Origin: Rubripirellula tenax
GTDB lineage: Bacteria > Planctomycetota > Planctomycetia > Pirellulales > Pirellulaceae
DNA length: 64,000 nucleotides
Assembly: GCF_007860125.1 (NCBI RefSeq)
Contig: NZ_SJPW01000001.1
Coordinates: forward strand, 310,001 to 374,000
Direction: 5' to 3'
Below, in pieces: positions 46,553 through 56,120 of the stretch. The number at the start of each line of letters is the position of its first letter. Within the stretch, counting starts at the first letter, position 1. The position numbers and the translations under genes were made by a program. The notes below the pieces were generated by a model, which saw only the letters and a list, made by a program, of their open reading frames with translations, searched no databases and had not been told where the DNA came from.

Positions 46553-47564
46553 TTCGACGGATGATCCGAAATCCCTGTTGTCCGATTTGTCCGACGACCA
46601 AATCGCGATCTCGCAATACATGAGTTCGCGTTCGTATCGACGGTCGCTGCTTCAATCGGGCGGCCGCACGATGTACGCGCGCGAAAGTATCGTCGGCGGC
46701 GTTCTTTCGATCACGATGCTGGTGGTCGCGATCGGACTAACGGTCGCGTTGATGATCGCGTGGACGCAAGAATGGTTGGGATCGCTGGGAACATTCCTGC
46801 CGATGATGATGGCGATTCAAACCGTTTTGGTACCGCCGATGGTCGCCATTTCGTTCGCCGTCGCGATGGCAATGTTCTGGCATCGGCCCGTGATGTTGCG
46901 AGTTCTGGTGGCGATCGTGATGACGGTGCCCGGTAGCGCCACGTTTATCCTGGTTCTTTCGGCGGCGCTGGGCGAACCGTTGAATCGAGACTTTTGGATA
47001 CCGCCGTTCGCTTGCTTGTTCGCGCACTTTCTTGCCGCCGGCACCGTCGCCGTTTTTGTCCAGTTGTTTACGCCTTGGACGCTATCGCACCAGAGCGGCC
47101 CGCGCGCCGTGTCGATCGCGCCGACGAATCTTTTGTCGTTGTTCGAGTTGACGGTGTTTTTCGCGATCGGATTCGCGGTGCTGTTGGCGATAAGCACCGA
47201 AGAAATGATTCTTGGCTTGGCGTTCTTTGCGATCTGGGGATCGCTATCGACGGCCGCCATCATCTACATCATGACCGTGACGTTGACGCCGGAGACGGAA
47301 TCCAGCGACAGCCTCAGGCATCGGCGCTGGATTGCGATCGTCTTTATCTTTCTATGCGTCGTCGCGACGAACGTGTTTTTCGCGATGTCGATGTACAATT
47401 GGCAACTTTCGTTACCCAACCTGCCACGGATCGCCGCGTCATCGTTGTACGGAACCGCTCTCGGATCCGGCACGTGCGAGATTATGGTTTCGATGCTTCG
47501 CAGTTCGCGTTGGACCGTCGTCAATCGGCGTTCGTCGCCGGATGACCGATCGGCTACACGATGA
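46530..47564 (+). CDS. Multi-pass membrane protein, unknown function (paralogue 2)
   Basis: A 344-residue protein with a soluble N-terminus containing LSDDQIAISQYMSSRSYRRS, which matches the LTPDQIAVAAYFASDQYKQS motif of the upstream paralogue. Eight or so transmembrane segments follow. No catalytic or ligand motif was seen. It is the last gene of the run from the bifunctional nuclease through panC. The zinc-ribbon gene converges on it 24 bp downstream. Confidence 0.75.
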   Translation: MENNRVSDSTDDPKSLLSDLSDDQIAISQYMSSRSYRRSLLQSGGRTMYARESIVGGVLSITMLVVAIGLTVALMIAWTQEWLGSLGTFLPMMMAIQTVLVPPMVAISFAVAMAMFWHRPVMLRVLVAIVMTVPGSATFILVLSAALGEPLNRDFWIPPFACLFAHFLAAGTVAVFVQLFTPWTLSHQSGPRAVSIAPTNLLSLFELTVFFAIGFAVLLAISTEEMILGLAFFAIWGSLSTAAIIYIMTVTLTPETESSDSLRHRRWIAIVFIFLCVVATNVFFAMSMYNWQLSLPNLPRIAASSLYGTALGSGTCEIMVSMLRSSRWTVVNRRSSPDDRSATR

Positions 47565-47588
47565 AGCATGACCGTACCAGCATTCGCG

Positions 47589-47942
47589 CTAGGCCATTTC
47601 TCGCAAGAATGAAGGCATCGCACCGACATAACATTTGCAGTGACCACACACCGCAACGGCTTCCGAGATCGCGACGGAACACTTCGGACACGGACGTGTC
47701 TTGATGCGATGTTGCACCGGTGCCGGTGGCAACGGATCGGCATCGCCCAGAATCCGCATGATGCTGGATTCTGTCACGGACGACGATTTCGATGAAACGA
47801 CGACGGCGCGGTCTGGTGGCGCGAATACGAAGGCGACGTCGCAATGCGGACAACGAACCTTACGGCCAGCCATCGATACGTCGCCACGAACATGGTGACC
47901 CGACGGGCAACAGCCTTTGATTTTGTCTGATCGAGCTTCCAT
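47589..47942 (-). CDS. Small double zinc-ribbon protein
   Basis: A 117-residue protein with two likely zinc-binding ribbons. The first comprises CCPSGHH with KVRCPHC near the N-terminus; the second comprises CPKC with VCGHC near the C-terminus. The part between is low-complexity (VVVSSKSSSVTESS). The ATG at 47942 has a good ribosome site (GGGGAAG seven bases upstream) and is preferred over a GTG at 47975. Such proteins are common in planctomycetes and are of unknown function. Confidence 0.8.
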   Translation of the reverse strand: MEARSDKIKGCCPSGHHVRGDVSMAGRKVRCPHCDVAFVFAPPDRAVVVSSKSSSVTESSIMRILGDADPLPPAPVQHRIKTRPCPKCSVAISEAVAVCGHCKCYVGAMPSFLREMA

Positions 47943-48194
47943 CTTATTCTTCCCCAGTTCAAGTTTTGTCAGCACGTGTGTTTGAACACTGTCTCTATTG
48001 GCAAGTATCGAACGAAATCAAGGCGCGAAAAAAGAATCTCTGCCACACCCGTTTGGCGGAATTTTGACCAGGCGGCGCAAGAATCACCCAGCCGCGTCCG
48101 TTAGTCTTTGCAGACGGGCGTAGGCTTGCCCCCAAAAACGTTTCACGACAGCCGTTTTGCGCGCTGTCGCCGCGAAAAATATTACGCAATTTTG

Positions 48195-48794
48195 ATGAGT
48201 GGACTGAAAATCCAGCCGACGACCCGCCCGAGCCTGTTGGTTCGACTGAAAAATGCGCGCGATCACGAGGCCTGGACAGATTTCCACTCAGTGTACGAAC
48301 CGGTCATTTACGCGATGTGCCGGCGGCGAGGATTTCAGGACGCGGATGCTCGCGAGATTGTGCAAGAAGTTTTGATTTCCGTTTCTCGATCGATCGCACT
48401 TTTTCAAATCGACCAGGACGGAACGTTTCGAGGTTGGCTTGGTCGCATCACCCGCAACGCAACGATCGACCGATTGCGTAAATCTGCCTCGCGTCGCGAG
48501 ACGATCGATGCGGTGGGTGTCGCCAACCATCTGGACCTCGTCGCCGTCGATGAGGCTGCGAGCGCCGAATTTGACACGGATCGCCGACGTCAGTTGTTTC
48601 GATGGGCGGCGGCGGAAGTTCGCCAACGTACCGGCGAGACGAACTGGATCGCGTTTTGGCGATCGTCGATCGATGGACACCCCATTGCCGACGTTGCCAA
48701 AGAACTTTGCATCGAAGAAGGTGCTGTTTACGTCGCCCGTTGTCGCATCATCAAAAGAATCCGCGAATTGGTCGACGACCGATCGAACGAGTGA
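48195..48794 (+). CDS. ECF-type RNA polymerase sigma factor
   Basis: A 199-residue sigma-70 family protein. Region 2 lies in residues 20-90 (AWTDFHSVYEPVIYAMCRRRG, then DADAREIVQEVLISVSRSI and FRGWLGRITRNATIDRLRK). Region 4 lies in the C-terminal 70 residues, with the helix-turn-helix ADVAKELCIEEGAVYVARCRIIKRI. It belongs to the planctomycete ECF class encoded next to a Ser/Thr kinase, and the kinase gene follows within 10 bp. The start at 48195 was chosen because a longer version (from 48108) adds an unrelated N-terminus. Confidence 0.92.
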   Translation: MSGLKIQPTTRPSLLVRLKNARDHEAWTDFHSVYEPVIYAMCRRRGFQDADAREIVQEVLISVSRSIALFQIDQDGTFRGWLGRITRNATIDRLRKSASRRETIDAVGVANHLDLVAVDEAASAEFDTDRRRQLFRWAAAEVRQRTGETNWIAFWRSSIDGHPIADVAKELCIEEGAVYVARCRIIKRIRELVDDRSNE

Positions 48795-48802
48795 ACCGTC
48801 CC

Positions 48803-50203
48803 ATGATTGCTCCGACTGAAAAACACTTCGACGATGAACTGCTGCGTCAGTTGTTGGACGAGACCTTGCCGCCGGATCGCAGCGAGGTCGTCCAGTCGCA
48901 TTTGTCTCACTGCGAAAAATGCTGCCAGTCTCTGCAACGTCTGGCCGCAAGCGATCCGTTGTGGGATGAAACGATCGACGTGCTGCGACAATGTAATACC
49001 ACTTCGGGTGAGACGGACGAATCGAGTGCAAATCGCATCGACGTTGATTGGCTGGTTCCGATCCTGCAGCCGACTGGATCGGGCATGGGAATGCTGGATC
49101 GGTATCCCGTTACCGAAGTCATCGGGCAAGGCGGCATGGGTGTCGTGTTGAAAGCGCACGACCGTGAACTCAATCGTCCCGTCGCGGTTAAAGTGCTGTC
49201 GCCGCATCTCGCCGGCGTCGGCGCAGCGAGGGCAAGGTTCATGCGAGAGGCCCAAGCTGCCGCCGCGATCGTACATCCGTCGATCGTGCCGATTTATAGC
49301 GTTGTGCCGACGGGTCGATTGCCGTATTTGGTGATGCCGCTGATCAAGGGCGGTAACCTTCAACAGCGGATCGATCGCGAAGGGCCGATTGATCTGATCG
49401 AAATCATTCGCATCGCTGCACAAGTCGCCGACGGGTTGGCCGCCGCGCATCGCAATGGTGTCATCCACCGCGACATCAAGCCGGCGAACGTGTTGATCGA
49501 GGAAACGGGCGGACGAATTTTGATCAGCGATTTCGGGTTGGCCCGAGCACTGAACGATGCGTCGCTGACGTGCAGCGGCATGATCGCCGGCACGCCGCAA
49601 TACATGAGTCCCGAGCAGGCGCGCGGTGACGCCGTCGATGCTCGCAGCGATCTGTTTTCGCTCGGCAGTTTGATGTACGCGCTGTCCACCGGCCGACCGC
49701 CCTTCCGCGCCGACAACCCTTTGGCGATCCTGAAGAAAATTACCGAGTCATCGCCGACGCCGATTCATCAGGTCAACGAACGGATGCCGGCTTGGTTGAA
49801 CACGTTGGTCGGCCGACTGATGACGATCCAACCGAATCACCGGATCGCCACCGCCGAAGATGCCGGTACTCTGCTGCGATCGGTACACGCTCACTTGCAG
49901 AACCCTTCGGTCAACCGATTGCCAAGCGAATTGACGACACAGCGAACGGGATTGCGGCGCGGCGCCGCCGTCGCCGCGATCGCCGTCATCGCGACGACGA
50001 CTTGGTGGGGGTGGCCTGTCGAGAAAGTCCATCAAGCAACGGTTACCCGTCCACCGAAAGCGATCGCATTTGCACCCACGGTTCCGGATGAACTGCAATG
50101 GATTGATCCGCGAATTGATGCGCAACTGGACCAGATCATGGGCGACCTCGCCATTCTAGAATCCCAACTCAACTCTTCTCCCCAGTACCAAGGAAGTGAA
50201 TGA
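48803..50203 (+). CDS. Hanks-type Ser/Thr protein kinase with N-terminal anti-sigma-like zinc finger
   Basis: A 466-residue protein. Residues 8-50 resemble a zf-HC2 anti-sigma zinc finger (HLSHCEKC). The kinase domain (about 102-370) has the glycine loop IGQGGMGVV (108-116), catalytic K130, HRD (222-224), DFG (243-245) and the GTPQYMSPEQ activation segment. One transmembrane helix lies near the end (AAVAAIAVIATTTWWGW), leaving a short extracytoplasmic tail. It probably controls the sigma factor encoded upstream. An alternative GTG start at 48791 would overlap the sigma stop as GTGA and add four residues. Confidence 0.92.
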   Translation: MIAPTEKHFDDELLRQLLDETLPPDRSEVVQSHLSHCEKCCQSLQRLAASDPLWDETIDVLRQCNTTSGETDESSANRIDVDWLVPILQPTGSGMGMLDRYPVTEVIGQGGMGVVLKAHDRELNRPVAVKVLSPHLAGVGAARARFMREAQAAAAIVHPSIVPIYSVVPTGRLPYLVMPLIKGGNLQQRIDREGPIDLIEIIRIAAQVADGLAAAHRNGVIHRDIKPANVLIEETGGRILISDFGLARALNDASLTCSGMIAGTPQYMSPEQARGDAVDARSDLFSLGSLMYALSTGRPPFRADNPLAILKKITESSPTPIHQVNERMPAWLNTLVGRLMTIQPNHRIATAEDAGTLLRSVHAHLQNPSVNRLPSELTTQRTGLRRGAAVAAIAVIATTTWWGWPVEKVHQATVTRPPKAIAFAPTVPDELQWIDPRIDAQLDQIMGDLAILESQLNSSPQYQGSE

Positions 50204-51438
50204 TGAAGTTATCACGCAATGTGAAGCTTGCAGCCGCTGCGACCGCGGCGTTTGCGATTCCCATGTCAGTGACGCGATGGATCAACGCGGACGAAAATGG
50301 TTTCCGAGGCACAGAGCAGTCTTTGCCTGCCGATTCGAATCCAGGATTTCGGACGGAAACTCGCTACGAGGAAGTGCGTGACACAAGAACTGGCACAGTG
50401 AGCCGAGTTCCCGTCACTGTGCAGACCTATCGTCCCGTTGACAATCAAAATGCGATTTTTGTGCCGGCAAGGGTCGCTGAAGCGTCCGAGACCGATCGGT
50501 TGAGGACCCAGTATCAACAGGTATCCACGGACGCCGAACGAGAGCCGATCAGACAGCAGCTCGTCGAAGTCCTGGAAAAACAGTTCGACACGATGCACGC
50601 CCAGCAAGCCGAATCGATTCGCCAAACCAGAGAACGATTGGAAACGGTCGAGGCTTTACACGAAAAACGAACCGCCAATCGCGATGCCATCGTTCAGCGC
50701 CGCATCGAAGATCTGCTGGGTGCTCCCGAGGATTTGCGTTGGCAGGTTTCACCAACACCGGTGGCAATGCAGTTAGATAACTACGTCCCCAGAACCTCGG
50801 CGGCGTTGTCCCAACCAGGATTCGGACCGCCTCCGGCAACCAGGATCAATCCACAGTCCAACCCGTCATTCGGGCAATCCCCAGGATATGAAACGTCGAC
50901 GATTGAGTGGTTGCCTGTTAACCCGCCAACCATTCAAGGGTTGCCGACGTTACGAGAGAACGAGAATCCGCAGACTTACGACGCAACGGCGCAACTGCAT
51001 CCGGGTCGCGCCGTCTGGCCCAGCCAGTCGGGACGTCGTCCGGCTTCGGATGTTTCGGCGGCGGAATCAGCGAACCGTTACTTCGAGATCCAACGGAACC
51101 TTGCTCTTCGATTGAGCCAGTTGGAAGTGGCCGAAACCAACCTCGACGCGTCGATTCAACTACGGGAAAAAGGAGCGATCCCGCCGGCGGAACTCGAAAA
51201 GATCAAAGCCGAAGTCAAGGGACTGAAGGGCCAGATCGAAGTCGACGAACGTCAATTCGAATGGTTGCGAGAAAGCGGTGAAAAGGAAATCGCGCGTTTG
51301 AAACAATCGCTCGAAAAGGTTCGCGACGAAGACGAGCGATCCAAAATGGAATCGGAAATCCAGAGCCGCGAGCGACTGCAACAGATGATGCGGCGTGACA
51401 ACGACGAAGTCGACGGGGACAGGGAGCCGGAATTTTAA
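50200..51438 (+). CDS. Exported coiled-coil protein of the sigma/kinase operon
   Basis: A 412-residue protein. It has a short N-terminal signal-like segment (LAAAATAAFAIPMSV) and a Pro/Asn/Gln-rich centre. Two charged coiled-coil regions are present (about 105-170 and 300-405, the latter with long Glu/Arg/Lys heptads). No known domain was found. The start overlaps the kinase stop (ATGA), so translation is coupled. It could be a periplasmic partner that the kinase's short outer tail senses, which is inference only. Confidence 0.75.
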   Translation: MMKLSRNVKLAAAATAAFAIPMSVTRWINADENGFRGTEQSLPADSNPGFRTETRYEEVRDTRTGTVSRVPVTVQTYRPVDNQNAIFVPARVAEASETDRLRTQYQQVSTDAEREPIRQQLVEVLEKQFDTMHAQQAESIRQTRERLETVEALHEKRTANRDAIVQRRIEDLLGAPEDLRWQVSPTPVAMQLDNYVPRTSAALSQPGFGPPPATRINPQSNPSFGQSPGYETSTIEWLPVNPPTIQGLPTLRENENPQTYDATAQLHPGRAVWPSQSGRRPASDVSAAESANRYFEIQRNLALRLSQLEVAETNLDASIQLREKGAIPPAELEKIKAEVKGLKGQIEVDERQFEWLRESGEKEIARLKQSLEKVRDEDERSKMESEIQSRERLQQMMRRDNDEVDGDREPEF

Positions 51439-51451
51439 GTCGCGGCCAATC

Positions 51452-52510
51452 CTACGCGCCGGCGGTCGGCACTTGTTGGGTGACACAGTGGACACCGCCA
51501 CCGCCCTTGCCCAGCACTTCCGCGTTGACGCCGATGACTTCGTAACGGTCGCCAAAGACATCTTCTAGCACGCCCATCGGGCGTTCGTCTTGGTCTGGGT
51601 CTTCGGTGATTGGCACCAAGACGACTCCATTGCCGATGTAGAAGTTCAAGTTCGAAACCACGCCGTCAAGCGGTACTTCGATGACTTCCAATTTACGACC
51701 CTTCGCATCGGTCGCTTCGCTCAATCGTCGCAGCGCGTCTTGCGAACTCTTGAAACTCGGATCACTCCGATTGTCGGTCGTGTGAACCAGGACCGTGCCC
51801 GGCGCCGCAAACGCTGCGATGCCATCGACGTGACCGTCGGTGACCGGATCCGGCTCCACTCCCTTCGCCAGCCAGATCACTTTTTCGGTGCCGAGCGAAT
51901 CGTTGAGAATCTTTTCGACGGTCGCTTGGTCCAGACCCGGGTTGCGATTCTTGTTTAACAAACTAGAGAGCGTCGCGATACACGTGCCCTCGCCATCGAC
52001 CGCAAGCGCACCGCCTTCGGTCACGAAATCGATCGCGTACATGTCGGCGCCGAAATGCTTGCTCAAACGAGCCTTTAACATCGCGTCGTCGTCGAACGGT
52101 GGAAACTTTGCACCCCAACCATTGAACGTGAATCCTGCGACGCGTCGGTTGCCCTTCCCATCGATGACGAACGACGGCCCGATGTCGCGGGACCAACCGT
52201 CGTTGATGGGCATTTCGATCAGTTCGATTTCGCTGCTGAAAATATTTTTTGCGGCCTTTCGGTCTTCGGGACGGATCACCATCAACACGTCTTCGAACGC
52301 CGCCAGTGCGTTGGCCACATCGGCCCATTGGATCCGAACCTTGTCCATCGAAATCCCATAGCCACTCCAGTTCTGAGGCGATGGCAGCACCATGATGGTC
52401 TTGTCGTGCGGGTGCCATTCGGCCGGGAAATAAAACCCGTCGGCCTTGGGGGTGGAATCTTCGATCAGGTTGACACCGGATTGCGAATAGTCGGGCATCG
52501 CGTCGGTCAT
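51452..52510 (-). CDS. aguA: Agmatine deiminase
   Basis: Converts agmatine to N-carbamoylputrescine in polyamine synthesis. The 352-residue protein of the PAD/guanidino-modifying family has the N-terminal GFYFPAEWHPHDKTIM segment and NDGWSRDIGPSFVID. It also has the TEGGALAVDGEGT acidic site, DGHVDG with its His, and the catalytic Cys C342 in GGGGVHCVTQQVP. The length is close to bacterial AguA. It is a single gene; no other polyamine gene is adjacent. Confidence 0.93.
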   Translation of the reverse strand: MTDAMPDYSQSGVNLIEDSTPKADGFYFPAEWHPHDKTIMVLPSPQNWSGYGISMDKVRIQWADVANALAAFEDVLMVIRPEDRKAAKNIFSSEIELIEMPINDGWSRDIGPSFVIDGKGNRRVAGFTFNGWGAKFPPFDDDAMLKARLSKHFGADMYAIDFVTEGGALAVDGEGTCIATLSSLLNKNRNPGLDQATVEKILNDSLGTEKVIWLAKGVEPDPVTDGHVDGIAAFAAPGTVLVHTTDNRSDPSFKSSQDALRRLSEATDAKGRKLEVIEVPLDGVVSNLNFYIGNGVVLVPITEDPDQDERPMGVLEDVFGDRYEVIGVNAEVLGKGGGGVHCVTQQVPTAGA

Positions 52511-52687
52511 CGAATGGCAGCTTTCAACGGCGGTAGATCGGACGAATCAATCCCGGGAAAGGGATGGGCTCGTGTAGGAAAAACGAACCGCTTTTTTAAC
52601 GGATTCATTTCGATCTTGGCGAGACGTGATAAGTGCCGAGCGACGAAAATTTCGACCAAATTGAGTCTGCGGATCTATCGAAACGCT

Positions 52688-53905
52688 TCAAAGAACGCGT
52701 CTGGGCGGAACAATCGCGTTCGAAACCAACAAACCGCCCACCAAACTGAGTCCGATCACAACCATCGAAAAGCCCAGTTGCACGCCTTCCAGAGTCTCGC
52801 GTTCCAGCAGAGCAGCCAGCGACCGATACCCCAGCGATCCGGGCAACAGAATCAGCATTCCAGGCGTCAGCAGCACCATCGCCGGGATGTCGCGGACACG
52901 AGCATACAGATTGCTGACGCACCCGATCGTCAGCGCCCCCAAGAAAGCGCCGACTTCGACGCCGAATCGAAGTTCCATCGACCGGCTGACCAGCACGCCC
53001 AAGTACGAAACCAGCATGATGATCGGCCACTGCTTCGGACCGGCGCGAAAGACGATGGCGAAAGCGATCGGGGCAACGGCCAGTGCAATCCAAAACGCGC
53101 GTACGTTCAGATCCGCTCCTGCGTCGTCGGCGACCCGCAGCGGATCGATCATTCGCCATACGAATGCTACGCCGATGAACAAAGTCGCAAGGGAGACCAT
53201 TGCCCCGGCCAAGCGGGCAACCCCGGCCGATAGATGCCCGACGGCCAGTTCGGTCAACGCGACGGTCAAACGCAGCCCGGGAATCAACAAGATCAATCCG
53301 GCCAGTGTCACCAACCGATCGTCCATCCCGACGAACGAGCGAGCAATCAAAATCGACGATAGCGATGCAACGACACCGGCGATTGGTTCGAGCAATCCCT
53401 TTTCCAGTTTCCATCGCGCGTGCAGCAATTCCATCACCGTCACCAAAATTCCGACGACGGCCGCAGCGATCCATTCTTGGACGGTTCCGCCAAAGAAGAC
53501 AGCAACGGCCGCACAAGCCGTCGCGCAAGCCAACCCGTACGTCCATGGCCCATACATGCTCGGGGCCACGTCGATCCGATGAATGATGGGCATCGCTTCG
53601 TCGGCGGTCACTTCGCCTCGTGCGACTTGGCCCAGCACGCGCCCCAATTCGATCACCTTCCCGACATCAACGGAACCCGAATCGACGCGTCGGATGACCG
53701 TCATCTCACTGGCGGCCGAGTCTTCGTCCAACGAGATCACCAGCGCTGTTGGTGTATATAAAAAAGCGCTGTGGACATTCAATCCTTGCGACACTTCGTC
53801 CATCACTCGTTCGAGTCTGTGCGACGGCGTGCCGTAGCGATGCAGCATGATCGCCGCGTCGATCAGGAACTGTTGCTTCAGAGGTCGCTTGGCTGCTGTC
53901 GTCAT
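52688..53905 (-). CDS. ThrE-type threonine/serine exporter family protein
   Basis: A 405-residue protein in which the two halves of the ThrE family are joined. The N-terminal DUF1212-type cytoplasmic domain (HRYGTPSHRLERVMDEVSQGL) with the first membrane segments is followed by the DUF3815-type membrane half. About ten hydrophobic segments are visible in all. ThrE proteins export threonine and serine; the substrate here is unproven. It is divergent from the esterase gene, with 90 bp between the starts. Confidence 0.88.
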   Translation of the reverse strand: MTTAAKRPLKQQFLIDAAIMLHRYGTPSHRLERVMDEVSQGLNVHSAFLYTPTALVISLDEDSAASEMTVIRRVDSGSVDVGKVIELGRVLGQVARGEVTADEAMPIIHRIDVAPSMYGPWTYGLACATACAAVAVFFGGTVQEWIAAAVVGILVTVMELLHARWKLEKGLLEPIAGVVASLSSILIARSFVGMDDRLVTLAGLILLIPGLRLTVALTELAVGHLSAGVARLAGAMVSLATLFIGVAFVWRMIDPLRVADDAGADLNVRAFWIALAVAPIAFAIVFRAGPKQWPIIMLVSYLGVLVSRSMELRFGVEVGAFLGALTIGCVSNLYARVRDIPAMVLLTPGMLILLPGSLGYRSLAALLERETLEGVQLGFSMVVIGLSLVGGLLVSNAIVPPRRVL

Positions 53906-53995
53906 TCGACCGGTTGCTCAACGAGAATGCAAAGGAGTTGGAATTCGAGTACGCTTGCAGTGTTTTATCCTCGAACTCGATCTTATGAGACTGCC

Positions 53996-55057
53996 GTGCG
54001 ACCGAAATTTTGCATTCCGACCTTCCGCTTGACCGCGATCACGTTGACATCGGTGCTCCTGCTAAGCATCGCGACATCGTCGGCTCAAAATTTCTCCGGC
54101 AACGGCAACTTTCAAGTCGGGCCAGACTATGAAATCGATCCAGACCTGACGGACTTGGGCAAACGCAAAGGGCGATCGTTCGAGTTTTCGATGCCGCTTG
54201 CGGACAGCAACATCTTTCGAGGCGACGACAAGACGCTCGACCCGACGAAGAAGGTTCGCAGCGAAAGGAAAATCTTTGTCTACGTTCCTGCTGCCTATCG
54301 CGATGGAACCGAGGCACCGATTTTGGTGACGCTGGACGGGCCCAGCCGATTGGACTTGGTCAAGAATGCCCTCGACAATCTGACGATTTCTCGAAAGCCG
54401 AACCGCAAACTGCCGGCGTTCATTGCGATCGCCGTCGAAAACGGTGGCGACGACAGTAAGGGCAGCCAACGAGGACTGGAGTACGACACGATGTCGGATC
54501 GCTTTGCCCGGTTCATCAATGACGAAGTCCTGCCGGCTGTGTTGAACGATCCCCAAATCAAAGCCGCCTACCCCAAAATTGCTTTCACGTCGGACCCCTG
54601 GGGCAAAGCCGTCATGGGATGCAGCAGCGGCGGCGCCGCGGCGCTAACGATGGGATGGTTCCGCCCCGATTTGTTTCGTCGCCTGATCACATACTCGGGT
54701 ACGTTCGTTGACCAACAAGACGACGACGCACCCGAGGAAGCCGAGTTCCCGCTCGGCGCGTGGGAATATCACTCCAGCATGAAGCTGATCGAAAACAGCG
54801 AGACAAAGCCGTTGCGGATCTTCACCCATGTTGCCCAGCACGACAACCGCGCCAACGACCCCGAAGAAACGTATCACAACTGGGTCATGGCAAATGAGCG
54901 GACGGCCGAAGCACTGAAAGCCAAGGGCTATGACTATCGCTTCGTTTTCAGCAAGGCGACCAAGCACTGCGATCGTCGTGTCTTTGAAAAGACGTTGGCC
55001 GACACACTGGTTTGGATGTGGAAGGACTATAAGCCTGCGTCGAAGCCGAAAGGCTGA
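53996..55057 (+). CDS. Secreted esterase of the esterase D / enterochelin esterase-like family
   Basis: A 353-residue alpha/beta hydrolase with a signal peptide after a GTG start at 53996 (TAITLTSVLLLSIATSSAQ). The nucleophile elbow is MGCSSGGAAAL (first Ser after GC). The charge-relay His is near the C-terminus in FSKATKHCDRRVF, with an Asp probably in the THVAQHDNRAND region. An in-frame ATG at 53771 lies inside the neighbouring gene and is rejected. Its stop codon is immediately followed by the stop of the convergent next gene with no base between. Confidence 0.85.
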   Translation: MRPKFCIPTFRLTAITLTSVLLLSIATSSAQNFSGNGNFQVGPDYEIDPDLTDLGKRKGRSFEFSMPLADSNIFRGDDKTLDPTKKVRSERKIFVYVPAAYRDGTEAPILVTLDGPSRLDLVKNALDNLTISRKPNRKLPAFIAIAVENGGDDSKGSQRGLEYDTMSDRFARFINDEVLPAVLNDPQIKAAYPKIAFTSDPWGKAVMGCSSGGAAALTMGWFRPDLFRRLITYSGTFVDQQDDDAPEEAEFPLGAWEYHSSMKLIENSETKPLRIFTHVAQHDNRANDPEETYHNWVMANERTAEALKAKGYDYRFVFSKATKHCDRRVFEKTLADTLVWMWKDYKPASKPKG

Positions 55058-56011
55058 TCAAAACAGCTGCCATGCCTTGGCGTCTAGCTTGGCTTCCAGT
55101 TCGGCGTCGTTGGCACGCGAAATCAGATCGTAGTAGGCATACGGATATTTGAAGACGTGTCCGATGCCGAGTGTCTTGTCACCACGCGCTTGCCAGTATT
55201 TTGCGTCGTTGGGTCTCAAGTCGCTTACGGAATGATCCTTGATTTTGCGTTCGCCCGACTGCGGCCCTTTTCGCGTCACGGTCACGTACTTGCGAAACGC
55301 GGTCCGACAACTTTCGGCCCACTCGACGTCGCCCATTGCCGCCATCTCGACCAACGACTGGCCGAACGTCAACATGTGTCCGGCGAACCCTTGGCCGTAG
55401 CCGCTGAATCGATCGATCGCGTCGCTGGCCTCATTGAGCACGAATCGCGACGCCGCGACCGTGTCGGCGAAGGGCGGCGGGTCGACGTCGGCCGATGGTT
55501 CTTCGTCTCGCCACGGCTTGATCGCACGAATCAACCGACAAACGCCGTCGACACGATCGGCCGTTGCCGTTTCGGGCATCATCCGAAATCCTTTGATGGC
55601 GTGCATCGCAAAAATCGCGTCGTGCCCTACCTCGCGTAGCACACCGTTGCTTTCGGCAAGCGCCTTGCCGACCCGTTCGGCCGCATCCTCGATCGGGTCC
55701 GCAGACGGAAAGGGCTTGCACAGCTTCGACGAAGCCCAGTTCAAATCGAACAGCTCGACGATCCTTGCCGCGGTCACATCGTCCAACGAATTATCAGCGC
55801 ACATCATGTGGGCCGAAATCATCGACGCGCCGCGGTGTCCGTCCGAAAAATAGCTCTGGTCGGGCGCCCGAGCCAGCGCGTTGAGTCCGAGTTCGACGAG
55901 TCGCTTCTCTGACAAGCTGCGTGATTCGGCAAGCGCAACTTGATCCAAATGGGTCAACGTCGAACCCAGTAGAGTCGTGCTGGCAACGGCAAACTGTCGG
56001 CGATTGATCAT
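55058..56011 (-). CDS. Exported hypothetical protein, all-helical
   Basis: A 317-residue protein with a twin-arginine-like start (MINRRQFAVASTTLLGSTL). The rest is predicted helical, with no recognised domain; a conserved-looking segment is FSGYGQGFAGHMLTFGQSLVEMAAMG. The start at 56011 was chosen over 56038 because it places the RR at residues 4-5. The function is unknown. It converges with the esterase gene. Confidence 0.7.
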   Translation of the reverse strand: MINRRQFAVASTTLLGSTLTHLDQVALAESRSLSEKRLVELGLNALARAPDQSYFSDGHRGASMISAHMMCADNSLDDVTAARIVELFDLNWASSKLCKPFPSADPIEDAAERVGKALAESNGVLREVGHDAIFAMHAIKGFRMMPETATADRVDGVCRLIRAIKPWRDEEPSADVDPPPFADTVAASRFVLNEASDAIDRFSGYGQGFAGHMLTFGQSLVEMAAMGDVEWAESCRTAFRKYVTVTRKGPQSGERKIKDHSVSDLRPNDAKYWQARGDKTLGIGHVFKYPYAYYDLISRANDAELEAKLDAKAWQLF

Positions 56012-56120
56012 AGCGTTCTCGGCATCCAAAACGACCAAAGCGATTTCTTTGACCTCGCTATGCAGTATACCGCCTTCCGCCGCCCAATCGGGGACTGCAC
56101 TGCCAACTCGGGCCAGATCG

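Noticed and set aside
53771-53995. N-terminal extension of the esterase from an ATG at 53771
   Set aside because: It overlaps the ThrE gene and lacks sequence character; a signal peptide begins at the GTG at 53996.
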